DNA of 64,000 bases from Dermacoccus nishinomiyaensis (GCF_900447535.1 NZ_UFXX01000001.1:1302001-1366000); one strand, 5' to 3'; counted from the first letter of the stretch, positions 8,727 to 18,127 are shown. A program made the numbers and translations. Notes: generated by a model not told the origin, from the sequence alone.

Positions 8727-8752
8727 CGGCAACCTGACGCCCGCATCGCGCG

Positions 8753-8792
8753 CCGAGGCCCTCATCCCGAGTCGGGGATGAGGGCCTCGGCC
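8753..8792. terminator. Bidirectional terminator between ohyA and hspR
   Basis: A hairpin with 18-bp arms (GCCGAGGCCCTCATCCCG and complement), placed between two convergent genes. Confidence 0.8.
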
Positions 8793-8865
8793 ATGCAGGT
8801 GTTGTACGACGACGGTGTGGCGCTGCGTCGTGCGCTCCGGAGCGTGCGTCGTGACGAGCTCGGGC

Positions 8866-9375
8866 TCAGCGGGTGCTGTACGGCCGGAGCGAACGCCCGA
8901 TCGAGCGCGGGCGCGGTCGTTCGCCGGGCCCCAGCGCGACGATGCCGTCGCGTCCGGCCGCGAAGACGCACGTGTGAGAGCGCGATTCGAGTGCGTCCCG
9001 GTACTGCGCGTTCTGTTCGCTCAGCTCCTCGATCTGCGCCCGTAGCGCCGTGACCTGGTGCTCGAGCTCCATGATGCGTTGGATGCCGGCGAGCGAGACT
9101 CCCTCCGACGACAGCTCCTGCACCCGACGCAGCTGCGCGATGTCGCGCATCGAATAGCGGCGGCCGCCGCCACCCGTGCGTTCGGGGGTGACGAGCCCCA
9201 GACGGTCGTACTGGCGCAGCGTCTGGGCGTGCATCCCGGCCAGTTCGGCGGCGACGGAGATGACGTACACCGGCTTCGCCGGAGCGTCGAGGCCGTGCAG
9301 CCGCTCGTCACCGACGCGTCCGTTGTGGTCGTCGACGATCTCGCCGAGCCGCCGTTCGACCCGCGACGGCGTCAC
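8866..9375 (-). CDS. hspR: MerR-family heat-shock repressor HspR
   Basis: This 169-residue protein has a MerR-type winged helix ([20 protein letters not shown] ... GLVTPERT) and the HspR-specific [22 protein letters not shown] coiled coil follows ([20 protein letters not shown]). HspR with DnaK represses the dnaK operon through inverted HAIR boxes. As in Streptomyces and mycobacteria, hspR is last in the operon. Its GTG start overlaps the dnaJ stop by four bases, so it is translationally coupled. The N-terminus carries about 35 residues before the HTH, which is longer than usual. Confidence 0.9.
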   Translation of the reverse strand: MTPSRVERRLGEIVDDHNGRVGDERLHGLDAPAKPVYVISVAAELAGMHAQTLRQYDRLGLVTPERTGGGGRRYSMRDIAQLRRVQELSSEGVSLAGIQRIMELEHQVTALRAQIEELSEQNAQYRDALESRSHTCVFAAGRDGIVALGPGERPRPRSIGRSLRPYSTR

Positions 9376-10388
9376 GACGCGGCCTGACGCGCCTTCGCGA
9401 GCAGCTCTTCGCGCGGGTCGGCTTCGCCCGCCGCGAGGGTCTCGACGGCCCGACGCTGCTCGTCGGTGAGCTCCTTCGGCACGACGACGTGAACCTTCGC
9501 GATGAGGTCGCCGGTCGCCTTCTTCGTCTTCACGCCACGGCCCTTGACGCGCAGGCTGCGGCCCGAGGGCGTGCCGGGCGCGACGCGGACCTTGACGCTC
9601 TTGCCGTCGAAGGTGGGCACCTGCACCGTGGCGCCGAGGGTGGCCTCGGCGAACGTCACGGGCAGCTCGACGGTGAGGTTGTCACCGTCGCGGCCGAAGA
9701 CCGGGTCGGTGCCGACGCTGATGTGCAGGATCATGTCGCCGTTCGGGCCACCGCCGAAGCCGGGACGGCCCTTGCCGCGCAACCGGATCTTCTGCCCGTC
9801 CTTCACCCCGGCCGGAATGCGCGCGGTGAAGCTCTGACCATCGGCGTCGCTGATGCGCACCTCGCTGCCCTCGACGGCCTGACGGAACGTGATCGACGCG
9901 CGCGCCTCGACGTCCTCGCCTCTCTGGGCGGCGCGCTGACGGGAGCCGCCGCCGAAGCCGGAGCTGAACCCGCCGCCCCCGAAGCCTCCGCCGGCGCCAC
10001 CGAACTGGGCGAGCAGATCTTCGAGGTTGATGCCCTGCTGGCCACCCGCCCCACTCGAATAGGTGCGGTAACCGCTGCCGCCGCCCCCGCCGAACATCGA
10101 CGAGAAAACGTCCTCGGCGCCGCCGGCACCGCCGCTGAAGCGGGCGCCGCCTCGCGCCATCTGACGCACGGCGTCGTACTCCTGACGCTGCTGCGGATCG
10201 GAGAGCACCTGGTTGGCCTCGCCGATCTCCTTGAACTTCTGCTCAGCGGAGGTGTCACCGGGGTTCTTGTCCGGGTGGTACTTGCGGGCCAGCTTGCGGT
10301 AGGCCTTCTTGATGTCCTCCTCGCTCGCGTCCTGCGCGACACCGAGGGTGGCGTAAAAGTCTTTTTCGAACCAGTCCTGACTGGCCAT
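9372..10388 (-). CDS. dnaJ: DnaJ/Hsp40 co-chaperone lacking the zinc finger
   Basis: A 338-residue co-chaperone with the J domain at residues 10-75 ([20 protein letters not shown], then the HPDKNPG tripeptide HPD). A Gly/Phe-rich linker follows ([20 protein letters not shown] and similar), then the two-barrel substrate domain ([17 protein letters not shown]). The CxxCxGxG zinc-finger domain between linker and substrate domain is absent, so it has CbpA/DnaJ-class-B layout. It stimulates DnaK ATPase. An AAGGAGGTG site precedes the ATG at 10388. Confidence 0.9.
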   Translation of the reverse strand: MASQDWFEKDFYATLGVAQDASEEDIKKAYRKLARKYHPDKNPGDTSAEQKFKEIGEANQVLSDPQQRQEYDAVRQMARGGARFSGGAGGAEDVFSSMFGGGGGSGYRTYSSGAGGQQGINLEDLLAQFGGAGGGFGGGGFSSGFGGGSRQRAAQRGEDVEARASITFRQAVEGSEVRISDADGQSFTARIPAGVKDGQKIRLRGKGRPGFGGGPNGDMILHISVGTDPVFGRDGDNLTVELPVTFAEATLGATVQVPTFDGKSVKVRVAPGTPSGRSLRVKGRGVKTKKATGDLIAKVHVVVPKELTDEQRRAVETLAAGEADPREELLAKARQAAS

Positions 10389-10476
10389 GCGCACCTCCTT
10401 CGTGGTTTCACGCCCGCCGGTTGCGGACCGGGCGTGCATCGCGTGCGCGTGCGAATGGGGTTTTCAGTTGTGTGTC

Positions 10477-10501
10477 GGCGGCGCCCGGTGGGGGCGCCGC
10501 C
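10477..10501 (-). other. Stem-loop between grpE and dnaJ
   Basis: Inverted repeat GGCGGCGCC / GGCGCCGCC in the 178-bp gap of the heat-shock operon. It may tune read-through or mRNA processing; there is no T run on the transcribed strand. Confidence 0.4.
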
Positions 10502-10566
10502 GCGACGTCAGCGAAGCAGGTTGCCCCGCGGCACGAAGCGACCCGGCTCGGCCGCGGCGCGCTCGA

Positions 10567-11196
10567 TCAGCCTGCGACCGAGACGCGGGCGGGACGCACG
10601 ACGCGCTCGCCCACCTTGTAGCCCGGCTGCAGCACCTGCACGACGAAGGTTCCGTCGACGCCCTCGGGCGCCTCGGCCTCGACGTGCATGAGCGCCTCGT
10701 GGACGCTGGGGTCGAACGCCTCGTCGACCTCGCCGAAGCGTGCCACACCGAAGCGGTTGAGCGTCGATTCGATCTTATCGGCGATCTTGCTCATCGGGCC
10801 CTCGGTGAGGTCGCCGTGCTGGCGCGCGAGCTCGATGTCGTCGAGGACCGGGATGAGGGATTCGACGACCGAGCCGATCGTCGTCTCCTTCTCACGAGCC
10901 CGGTCGCGCTCGACGCGGTTGCGGTAGTTGACGTACTCGGCCTGGATGCGCTGCAGGTCGGACAGGCGCTCCGCAGCGAGCTTCGTGTCCGGGTGCTCGG
11001 CGACCGCGTCGTCAGCGCTCGTCGCGTCGGGGCCGGCCTGCGTGGCGGCCTCGTCGGAACGCGTCTGCAGGTTCTCGGGCTGCTCTCCGCCGGGCAGGTC
11101 GGAACCCACACCGCCGGCGAACGAGTTGTCGGTCTCGCCCTGCGTCGCACCGTCGGCGTTGTGGGGCGTGGCGCCGCTCGTGTTCTGGTCCGTCAT
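10567..11196 (-). CDS. grpE: Nucleotide exchange factor GrpE
   Basis: This 209-residue protein has an acidic, disordered N-terminal half (to about residue 90). It is followed by the long GrpE coiled coil (DLQRIQAEYVNYRNRVERDR) and the C-terminal beta domain with HEALMHVEAEAPEGVDGTF and the signature VLQPGYKVGERVVRPARVSV. It releases ADP from DnaK. AAGGAGT lies upstream of the ATG at 11196. It is the second gene of the dnaK operon, separated from dnaK by two hairpins. Confidence 0.93.
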   Translation of the reverse strand: MTDQNTSGATPHNADGATQGETDNSFAGGVGSDLPGGEQPENLQTRSDEAATQAGPDATSADDAVAEHPDTKLAAERLSDLQRIQAEYVNYRNRVERDRAREKETTIGSVVESLIPVLDDIELARQHGDLTEGPMSKIADKIESTLNRFGVARFGEVDEAFDPSVHEALMHVEAEAPEGVDGTFVVQVLQPGYKVGERVVRPARVSVAG

Positions 11197-11231
11197 GACG
11201 GACTCCTTCCTGCCACCTCCTGGTGGCGAAG

Positions 11232-11267
11232 CGGCCGGTGGGCTCCCCGTGGGCAGCCCACCGGCCG
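11232..11267 (-). terminator. First hairpin in the dnaK-grpE gap
   Basis: CGGCCGGTGGGCT pairs with AGCCCACCGGCCG around a ten-base loop. As the operon reads leftwards, this is the second hairpin met after dnaK. It could be a partial terminator or a processing barrier that keeps dnaK mRNA above grpE mRNA. Confidence 0.5.
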
Positions 11268-11284
11268 TACTCGTGTCAGGGGCC

Positions 11285-11311
11285 GACCGGGGTGCGCGTG
11301 GCACCCCGGTC
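11285..11311 (-). terminator. Second hairpin in the dnaK-grpE gap
   Basis: GACCGGGGTGC pairs with GCACCCCGGTC around five bases, seven bases after the dnaK stop. Together with the neighbouring hairpin it suggests attenuation between dnaK and grpE. Confidence 0.5.
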
Positions 11312-11317
11312 AGGCAC

Positions 11318-13204
11318 TCACTTGGAGGTGTCGTCGTCGTCCTCGACGACCTCGGCGTCGACGACGTCGTCGCCACCCTGCTTCTGCTCGCCTGCAGCGC
11401 CCTCGGCACCGGCCGCACCCGCGGCGTCGCCGTTCTCGGCCTGCGCGGCGTACATCGCGGCGCCCATCTTCTGGCTGGCCTCAGACAGCGCCGTGGCCTT
11501 CGCGTTGATGTCCTCCGGCGACGCGGACGACTCCGGCTTCAGGGCCTCCTTGAGCTCGGCGAGGGCGCTCTCGGTGGCCGACTTCTCGTCAGAGGGCACC
11601 TTGTCGCCGTTCTCCTCGAGGAACTTCTCCGTCGAGTAGATGAGAGCCTCGCCCGTGTTGCGGGCCTCGGCCTCCTCGCGACGCTTCGCGTCCTCGGCGG
11701 CGTGCTCCTCCGCCTCGCGGACCATGCGCTCGATGTCCTCCTTCGGCAGCGCGGAGCCACCGGAGATCGTCATCGACTGCTCCTTGTTCGTGCCACGGTC
11801 CTTCGCGGAGACGTGCACGATGCCGTTGGCGTCGATGTCGAACGTGACCTCGATCTGCGGCACGCCACGCGGCGCGGGAGCGATGCCCGTGAGCTCGAAG
11901 TTGCCGAGAGCCTTGTTGGCCTTGGCGATCTCGCGCTCACCCTGGAACACCTGGATGTCGACGGACGGCTGGTTGTCCTCAGCCGTCGAGAACACCTCGG
12001 TGCGCTTCGTCGGGATGGCCGTGTTGCGCTCGATGAGCTTGGTGAAAAGCCCACCCTTCGTCTCGATGCCGAGGCTCAGCGGCGTGACGTCGATGAGCAG
12101 CACGTCCTTGCGCTCACCCTTGAGCACACCGGCCTGCAGCGCGGCGCCGACGGCGACGACCTCGTCCGGGTTGACGCCCTTGTTCGGCTCCTTGCCACCG
12201 CACATCTGCTTGACGAGCTCGACGACGGCCGGCATGCGGGTCGAGCCACCGACGAGGACGACGTGGTCGATGTCGGAGATCTTGACGCCCGCGTCCTTGA
12301 TGACGTTCTCGAACGGCTTCTTCAAGCGCTCGAGCAGGTCCTTCGTCATCTGCTCGAACTGAGCACGCGTGATCGTCTCGTCGACGTGGATCGGGCCGTT
12401 CTCGCCCATCGACAGGTACTGGAGGGAGATGTTCGTCGAGGTCGAGCTCGACAGCTCCTTCTTCGCCTGCTCCGCGGCGTCACGCAGACGCTGCATGGCG
12501 ATCTTGTCCTTGCTCAGGTCGACGCCGGACTCGCTCTTCACCTTGTTGATGAGGTGGTCGACGATGCGGTTGTCCCAGTCGTCGCCACCGAGCTTGTTGT
12601 CACCGGAGGTGGCGCGCACCTGGATGGTGGAGAAGCCGTCCTCCGCGTCCTTGCCCACCTCGAGCAGGGAGACATCGAACGTACCGCCACCGAGGTCGAA
12701 GACGAGGATGAGCTCGTCCTCCTTGCCCTTGTCGAGGCCGTAGGCGAGGGCCGCGGCGGTGGGCTCGTTGACGATGCGCAGGACGTTGAGGCCCGCGATC
12801 TCGCCGGCCTCCTTCGTGGCCTGACGCTCGGCGTCGTCGAAGTAGGCGGGAACCGTGATGACGGCGTCCGTGACCTCTTCGCCGAGGTAGGCCTCGGAGT
12901 CACGCTTGAGCTTCATGAGAATACGGGCCGAGATCTCCTGCGGCGTGTACTTCTTGCCGTCGATCTCCGTCGTCCAGTCCGTGCCCATGTGGCGCTTGAC
13001 GGAACGGATGGTGCGATCGACGTTCGTGACCGCCTGACGCTTCGCGATCTCGCCGACGAGGATCTCGCCGTTCTTCGTGAACGCGACGACGGATGGGGTG
13101 GTGCGACCGCCCTCGGCGTTCGCGATGATCTTGGGCTCGTTGCCTTCGAGAACGGCGACGGCCGAGTTGGTGGTACCGAGGTCAATACCGACTGCGCGAC
13201 CCAT
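11318..13204 (-). CDS. dnaK: Hsp70 chaperone DnaK
   Basis: This 628-residue protein starts [18 protein letters not shown]. The ATPase domain carries [17 protein letters not shown] and [17 protein letters not shown], and the substrate domain carries [14 protein letters not shown]. The protein ends in the acidic tail [10 protein letters not shown], matching the usual EEVD-like bacterial tail. It folds and protects proteins with GrpE and DnaJ and acts as co-repressor with HspR in actinobacteria. AAGGAGATC precedes the ATG at 13204. It is the first gene of the operon, with a HAIR-like site about 70 bp upstream. Confidence 0.97.
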   Translation of the reverse strand: MGRAVGIDLGTTNSAVAVLEGNEPKIIANAEGGRTTPSVVAFTKNGEILVGEIAKRQAVTNVDRTIRSVKRHMGTDWTTEIDGKKYTPQEISARILMKLKRDSEAYLGEEVTDAVITVPAYFDDAERQATKEAGEIAGLNVLRIVNEPTAAALAYGLDKGKEDELILVFDLGGGTFDVSLLEVGKDAEDGFSTIQVRATSGDNKLGGDDWDNRIVDHLINKVKSESGVDLSKDKIAMQRLRDAAEQAKKELSSSTSTNISLQYLSMGENGPIHVDETITRAQFEQMTKDLLERLKKPFENVIKDAGVKISDIDHVVLVGGSTRMPAVVELVKQMCGGKEPNKGVNPDEVVAVGAALQAGVLKGERKDVLLIDVTPLSLGIETKGGLFTKLIERNTAIPTKRTEVFSTAEDNQPSVDIQVFQGEREIAKANKALGNFELTGIAPAPRGVPQIEVTFDIDANGIVHVSAKDRGTNKEQSMTISGGSALPKEDIERMVREAEEHAAEDAKRREEAEARNTGEALIYSTEKFLEENGDKVPSDEKSATESALAELKEALKPESSASPEDINAKATALSEASQKMGAAMYAAQAENGDAAGAAGAEGAAGEQKQGGDDVVDAEVVEDDDDTSK

Positions 13205-13532
13205 GGTGGGATCTCCTTCGTTCGATGAAACGACGATCTGTGCGCGCGCCCTGCAGGCGTGGCCCACACCGTCAGATTGACTGATATTGACTCAACTCCG
13301 TTTCGCCGTGAGTGTCAACCCTCGGCTCACCAAAGTTGCTGTTACTTGACTCAACTTGTTTGATCCGCACTTCATTCCCCGTCGCAGAAGTTTTCTCCGG
13401 GCCCCGTCTCGTCAGCCTTGGACGAGCCTCGCCCGTCGCGCGGACGCCGCCACTACCCCTGGGTAGGATCGCGGGATAGACAGGGCGAGCGCGTGTGGGT
13501 TCGCCGGCGCCGCGGGACGATGGAGAGCGACG
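13205..13532. other. Intergenic region between divergent dnaK and hydrolase genes
   Basis: These 328 bp hold no gene. The left half contains the HspR-type sites and a TTGACA hexamer (minus strand, about 13317) as dnaK promoter material. The right half must hold the promoter of the alpha/beta hydrolase; I see no further clear signal. Confidence 0.6.
13276..13296 (-). promoter_or_regulatory. Degenerate HAIR-like HspR operator upstream of dnaK
   Basis: Read on the minus strand it is GTTGAGT, seven bases, AGTCAAT. The HspR consensus is CTTGAGT-N7-ACTCAAG, so spacing is exact and each core arm is kept with one or two mismatches. A second AGTTGAGTCAAGT half-site lies at 13345-13357. The first site sits 72-92 bp before the dnaK start. 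Confidence 0.5.
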
Positions 13533-14585
13533 ATGCGGACAGAGCCCGAGCAACACGCGACGAGCGGAAACGTGACGGTCTCGCGCGTGCAGCACGGCCC
13601 CTCCCAAGCGCGCGTCACCTCGATCAGCGGTCCCCGCGGTCGCGACTTCGTCCTCGTCGCCGGCATCGGAGTGGCCTCCGACTATTACGTTCGCCTCGCC
13701 CTCGATCTCAATCAGGTCGGCACCGTCCACGCCATCGACCTTCCCGGCTTCGGCGGCGTTCCGCACGGCAAGCAAACGCCCGGGATCGAAGGATTCGCGG
13801 ATCTCGTCGAGGCCGCGATCACCCAGCTCGAGCTGGACGACCCGGTCCTCGTCGGGCATTCCATGGGCTCACAGGTCGTCACCGAGGTCGCGGCGCGGCG
13901 CCCGGATCTCAGCACCATCGTCCTCATCGGCCCCGTCGTGAACTCTGCCGAGAGCAGCATCGCGCGCCAGGCGTGGCGCCTCGCCCAGTGCGCCGGGCGC
14001 GAACCCTTCGCGATCACCGTGCACGTCCTCATCTCCTACGTGCTCTGCGGGCCGTGGTGGTTCTTCAAGGTGCTGCCGAAGATGATGAACTACCCGATCG
14101 AAGAGCGGCTCCCGCACGTGCGCGCGCACACCCTTATCCTGCGTGGGCAGCACGACGCGACCAGCCCGCGCTCCTGGGCACGGCACCTGTGCGACATCAC
14201 GCCGCACGCACGCGCCTGGGAGATCCCGAGCGCAGCGCACTCCGTCATGTACGCGCACGCCGGCGCCGTGGCCGCCTTGATCATCGAGCACATGCAGCAC
14301 CCCGAAGCCGCGCACGACGACCCTCGCGATCGACAGATCGACCAGCGCACGAACCCCGACGAGCGCCGCTCGCTCGTGCGCTTCCTCTCGCGACTGCGTG
14401 GCGGTGCGACGACGCTGCGCGGGATGGTCACCGGCGACGATGCGCTCGTCGCCCGCGGCAGCCGCCGCTCCCTCGCCGGATACGACGGCCCGCACGACTC
14501 CCCCGACGTCGATGCCGTACCCCTCGACGCCGCGGAGGCCGCGGAGGACGAGTCGACGTCCGAAGCGGCACGCACGACGGACTGA
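13533..14585 (+). CDS. Alpha/beta hydrolase
   Basis: The 350-residue protein has an alpha/beta hydrolase core: oxyanion region VLVAGIGVASDYY, nucleophile elbow VGHSMGSQ with Ser110, acid candidate in LRGQHDATSP and His in SAAHSVMYAHAGAV. A cap with WWFFKVLPKMMNYP lies between. The last 75 residues are acidic and low-complexity, beyond the hydrolase fold. Substrate unknown. There is no signal peptide. The ATG at 13533 follows GGAGAGCGACG, a usable ribosome site. Confidence 0.75.
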   Translation: MRTEPEQHATSGNVTVSRVQHGPSQARVTSISGPRGRDFVLVAGIGVASDYYVRLALDLNQVGTVHAIDLPGFGGVPHGKQTPGIEGFADLVEAAITQLELDDPVLVGHSMGSQVVTEVAARRPDLSTIVLIGPVVNSAESSIARQAWRLAQCAGREPFAITVHVLISYVLCGPWWFFKVLPKMMNYPIEERLPHVRAHTLILRGQHDATSPRSWARHLCDITPHARAWEIPSAAHSVMYAHAGAVAALIIEHMQHPEAAHDDPRDRQIDQRTNPDERRSLVRFLSRLRGGATTLRGMVTGDDALVARGSRRSLAGYDGPHDSPDVDAVPLDAAEAAEDESTSEAARTTD

Positions 14586-14703
14586 CGAACCCCGCGGTGT
14601 GCTGCCACCACTCGTCGGCGCGCGGTTCGGAGGCGAGGTGATCGGGAACAGCGGCGCCGCAGCGATGGTTGACGCGGACACACCGCGACGCACAGGAGCA
14701 GCC

Positions 14704-15150
14704 ATGAGCGACGAGACCTTCGAGCCCACCACGCCGATGAAGGCGCACGAGCCGGCGGCCACGCCGACGATGGAGCAGATGCTCGGCGCGGCGACCAGTC
14801 CGTCAGGCCTGCACACGATCACCGACCCGAGCGGCGACCCCTACGAGACCCTGCGCACGGCCAAGGAGCTGTTCGACGTGCGCAAGTACACCGAGGCGGC
14901 GCGTCTCATCGAGGGCATGACCGGCACGCCGGAGGGCGCGTCGCGTGATGCTCGCGAACTGCTCGCCCGCAGCTACTACCACTCGGCGCAGCTGACGAAG
15001 GCCACCGTCGCGGCCCGTGAACTGCTCGACGTCGACCCGACGAACGTCGACGCCGCCGTGCTCCTGGCCCGCTCGCTCGAGCGTGCGGGCAAGAAGGACG
15101 AGGCCGCCCCGGTGCGACGCCTCGCCCAGTCGCTCGGCGCCGACATCTGA
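14704..15150 (+). CDS. Tetratricopeptide-repeat protein
   Basis: The 148-residue protein has a disordered N-terminus followed by about two and a half TPR-like helical hairpins: DPYETLRTAKELFDVRKYTE, ARELLARSYYHSAQLTKAT and VDAAVLLARSLERAGKKDEA. It is a cytoplasmic adaptor of unknown partner. CAGGAGC lies a few bases before the ATG at 14704. It follows the hydrolase gene on the same strand after 118 bp. Confidence 0.7.
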   Translation: MSDETFEPTTPMKAHEPAATPTMEQMLGAATSPSGLHTITDPSGDPYETLRTAKELFDVRKYTEAARLIEGMTGTPEGASRDARELLARSYYHSAQLTKATVAARELLDVDPTNVDAAVLLARSLERAGKKDEAAPVRRLAQSLGADI

Positions 15151-15247
15151 CGCACGTCGGAGGGCAGCATCTGGTCTGTGAGGGCACGGAAGAACGCTCC
15201 CATCGACGTCAGCTGCTGCCGCTGCGACGGTGCGCGGCACGCGCCGC

Positions 15248-16111
15248 TCAGCGCAGGGCGTTCAGCGTCATGAGGTCGTCGTCACTGAGGGTGACGTCGC
15301 GAGCCGCCGTGTTCTCCTCGAGGTGCGCGATCGACGATGTGCCAGGGATGAGCAGGACGTTCTCGGCGCGCGCGAGCAACCAGGCCAGGCCGACCTGCGC
15401 CGGCGTGACGCCGCGTTCGGCGGCCATGCGCTGCACCGCCCGGTCGTCGCCGACCTTCGGCAGGTGCTCGAACGCCGAGCCGAGCGGGAAGAACGGCACG
15501 TAGGCGACGCCACGCTCACGGCACAACTCGAGCGTGGCGTCGTCGTCACGCATGAGGAGGTTGTAGGCGTTCTGCACGCACACGGCGCCCGCGTCGAGCG
15601 CGACGCGCGCCTGCTCGGTCGAGACGTTGCTGACGCCGAACGCCTCGAGCTCCCCCGCCTCGACCAGGCCCTGCATAGCACCGAGCTGCTCCTCGAGGGG
15701 GCAGGCGTTCTCCTCGCCGATCTCGTCGACGGGCATGACGCGCAGGTTGACGACCGGCAGCCGCTCCACGTCCAGCGTCACGAGGTTCTCGCGGACCGCG
15801 GCCACGAGCTGGTCGGGGCGCTGCGCCGGCAGCCACTCACCCGACGGGCCCCGCACGGCGCCGACCTTGGAGACGATGACGAGATCGTCGGCGTAGGGAT
15901 GCAGCGCCTCCTTGATCAGTTCGTTCGAGACGTTTGGGCCGTAGAACTGCGACGTGTCGATGTGGTCGATGCCGAGCTCGACGACGCGACGCAGCACGCG
16001 GACGGCCTCGTCGTGATCGCGTGGCGGACCGAACACGCCCGGCCCGGGAAGCTGCATGGCGCCGTACCCGACGCGTCCGACGCGATGACCGGCGAGAGTG
16101 AAAGTGCTCAT
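15248..16111 (-). CDS. Aldo/keto reductase, PdxI (YdbC)-like pyridoxal reductase
   Basis: This 287-residue TIM-barrel reductase closely follows the layout of E. coli PdxI/YdbC: GYGAMQLPGPGVFGPPRD, IDTSQFYGPNVSNELIKEAL (Asp and Tyr of the tetrad), IVSKVGAVRG (Lys), VVNLRVM in place of the usual catalytic His strand, AYVPFFPLG and LIPGTSSIAHLEEN for NADPH binding. That subfamily reduces pyridoxal to pyridoxine. Whether this copy does so is inference from the shared signature. It is convergent with the preceding TPR gene. Confidence 0.8.
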   Translation of the reverse strand: MSTFTLAGHRVGRVGYGAMQLPGPGVFGPPRDHDEAVRVLRRVVELGIDHIDTSQFYGPNVSNELIKEALHPYADDLVIVSKVGAVRGPSGEWLPAQRPDQLVAAVRENLVTLDVERLPVVNLRVMPVDEIGEENACPLEEQLGAMQGLVEAGELEAFGVSNVSTEQARVALDAGAVCVQNAYNLLMRDDDATLELCRERGVAYVPFFPLGSAFEHLPKVGDDRAVQRMAAERGVTPAQVGLAWLLARAENVLLIPGTSSIAHLEENTAARDVTLSDDDLMTLNALR

Positions 16112-16177
16112 GCGTCATTCGACCACGTCGGCCTGGGGGCAGGCGGCGGCGCCTCGCAGATGCTCGTCAGATGAGCG

Positions 16178-16939
16178 TCAGAGCGTGAGAAGACCCCGCA
16201 CGAGCGCCGACGCGCCACCGAGCGCGGCGAGCGCCATCGCGAGTCGCTTCGCCTGCGCCGTCGTCACGCGAGGCGTGAGACCCTCGCCGATGCGGACACC
16301 GATGAGCACGAGCACGACGACGAGCGGCATGAGCCACCAGGGCGGCAACTCGGTCGAGCCCGTCGACCCGAGCGTCGTCTTCGCGATGACCGAGATGGCC
16401 CCCATCGTCATGAAGATGGGCTGGAGGGTCGCGGCGAACGATCGATGCTCCCACCGCGTCAGCCGGGAGTGGATGACGAGGACGGGCGCCGAGACCCCGC
16501 ACAGCGTGTTGAAGAATCCGCCGATGCCGCCGGCGACGGGCGTCGGCCACGCGGACGTGACGTGCGGTAGACGGCCGAGGCGATCGGCGCCGACGGTGAA
16601 GCCGATTGCGCCGAGCACCGCCACTCCGACGACGACCTGCAGCCAGGCCGCACTGACCTCGCGTACGACCACGGCACCCACGAGAGCGCCCGGCACGACA
16701 CAGGCGCAGATGATGCCGGCGCGCCGCCAGTCGACGTCACGTCGCAACGTCAGGGTGAGCAGCAGGCCGGAAACGGTCGTCGTCGCGTTCGCGAGCAGGA
16801 CGCCATGGGCGGCGCCCATGATGAGCGTCAGTGTCGGAGCCAGGACGAGCCCCATGCCCGAACCCGACAGGCGTTGGAGCACCGCGCCGACGAGGATCGC
16901 CGCGACGACGGCGGCGAGCATCGCGGCGGTGAACTCCAT
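16178..16939 (-). CDS. TauE/SafE (TSUP) family membrane permease
   Basis: The 253-residue protein is almost entirely hydrophobic, with about eight membrane spans. It shows the TSUP pattern of two repeated halves: an early glycine-rich helix (RLSGSGMGLVLAP) and a second-half IGGFFNTLCGVSAPVLVIHS. The family exports or imports sulfite, sulfonates or other organosulfur anions; the substrate here is unknown. The open frame begins at a TTG (16951), but the ATG at 16939 is the more usual initiation codon. Confidence 0.75.
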   Translation of the reverse strand: MEFTAAMLAAVVAAILVGAVLQRLSGSGMGLVLAPTLTLIMGAAHGVLLANATTTVSGLLLTLTLRRDVDWRRAGIICACVVPGALVGAVVVREVSAAWLQVVVGVAVLGAIGFTVGADRLGRLPHVTSAWPTPVAGGIGGFFNTLCGVSAPVLVIHSRLTRWEHRSFAATLQPIFMTMGAISVIAKTTLGSTGSTELPPWWLMPLVVVLVLIGVRIGEGLTPRVTTAQAKRLAMALAALGGASALVRGLLTL

Positions 16940-17072
16940 CCGCACATCCAAGCAGGTCGTCCCCCGCCGCCGTTCCTCTGGTCAGCGGGCCACGTTGGTG
17001 GCCTGGGGCGGGCGGGAGGGTTTCACCCTCGCGTTTGGCCCGTGGGGCCGACGCGCGTCAGGATGGGGAACC

Positions 17073-17996
17073 GTGAAGACCGTCCTCGACGTCATGCGCC
17101 ACCGGCGCGACAACTCGAGCCAGCCCCTGCGGCGTCACGACCACGCGCGCGTCACCGTCGTCCTCGAAGGCGGCAGTTCCCGCGCGGCCTACGGCGGCGG
17201 CATGGTGGCCGAGCTCGAGGCTCGCGACCTGCTCACGACCGTCGATGCGGTCTACGGCGCGTCGGCCGGAGCTCTCAACGGCGCCTGGCTGATCTGTGGC
17301 CGCGCCCGGGCCAATCTGCACGGCTGGTGGGCGCCGGAGAGCATGAATGCGACGATCCGCCCGTCGAACGCGCTGCGTCGCAAACCCGTCGTCGACACCG
17401 ACGTCATCGTCTACGACCTGTACGAGAACGTCACGCCGATGGGGTTCGAGGAGATCCTCGCGAGCGATGTCGAGTACCACCCCATCGCCACCGACGCGGC
17501 GAGTGGCGACGCGGTCGACCTGGCGCCGATGATCCACGACAAGGCGAGCCTGCAGGACGCACTGCGCGCCACGGCGCGGCTGCCGGTTCTCGGCGGCGCA
17601 CCCGTCGAGATCGACGGGCGACGTTTCATCGACGGCGGGATCGCTGAGAACATCCCCGTCGAGACAGCACTGGCCCAGGGCGCGACGCACGTGCTCGTGC
17701 TGCGCACCAAGGCGCCGTCGCTGGATCTGAGCCGCGACAAGGCGGTCGAGAAGCGACTCGTCGCGCGGTGGATGTCCCGTCACGCGCCCGGCGCGAGCGC
17801 GGCCTGGACGCGCCGCAACCTGCGCAAGCAGGAGCTCGAGCACCTCATGTCGCACGACGACCGGGTGACGCAGGTGGCGCCGCCCGCCGACGTCGCGCGC
17901 ATCTCGGTCGTCGGCCGCGCTCAGGACGTGCAGCGACGTGCCGTCGAGGACGGTCAGCGCATCATGGCCGAGACCCTCGACGCCGCAGGGTTGTGA
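17073..17996 (+). CDS. Patatin-like phospholipase
   Basis: The 307-residue protein has the patatin catalytic dyad. The oxyanion motif is LEGGSSRAAYGGG, the nucleophile elbow is YGASAGALNGAW (Ser64) and the Asp motif is RFIDGGIAENIPVE. It is a predicted acyl hydrolase of lipids with no signal peptide. The GTG at 17073 is chosen because GGATGGGGAA lies just upstream; the open frame extends much further 5' without support. Its 3' end faces the DEAD-box helicase gene across a repeat array. Confidence 0.85.
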   Translation: MKTVLDVMRHRRDNSSQPLRRHDHARVTVVLEGGSSRAAYGGGMVAELEARDLLTTVDAVYGASAGALNGAWLICGRARANLHGWWAPESMNATIRPSNALRRKPVVDTDVIVYDLYENVTPMGFEEILASDVEYHPIATDAASGDAVDLAPMIHDKASLQDALRATARLPVLGGAPVEIDGRRFIDGGIAENIPVETALAQGATHVLVLRTKAPSLDLSRDKAVEKRLVARWMSRHAPGASAAWTRRNLRKQELEHLMSHDDRVTQVAPPADVARISVVGRAQDVQRRAVEDGQRIMAETLDAAGL

Positions 17997-18011
17997 TCGA
18001 CGCCCGTACCC

Positions 18012-18120
18012 ACCGGCGATTCTCGGTCACATCTGCAGATCTGCAGATGTGACCGAAAAGCGCACAAGGGGACGAGAATCGCCGATGTGGACGCCGTTCG
18101 CCGATGTGGACGGGAATCGC
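18012..18120. repeat. Intergenic array 2 of 19-bp units with a 32-bp palindrome
   Basis: A forward unit (ACCGGCGATTCTCGGTCAC) leads into a perfect 32-bp palindrome at 18024-18055 centred on AGATCT. Inverted units follow (GTGGACGCCGTTCGCCGAT, GTGGACGGGAATCGCGGGA). It lies between the convergent patatin and helicase genes, so it could also act as a transcription terminator. Confidence 0.8.
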
Positions 18121-18127
18121 GGGAGGG

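Noticed and set aside
5058-8765. A 1235-codon minus-strand open frame across the dehydrogenase and oleate hydratase genes
   Set aside because: It is the antisense shadow of two genes with clear motifs; only its C-terminal 243 codons (TetR) look like a protein.
10928-13228. A 766-codon plus-strand frame opposite dnaK
   Set aside because: High-GC antisense shadow; low-complexity Leu/Arg/Val composition with no domain.
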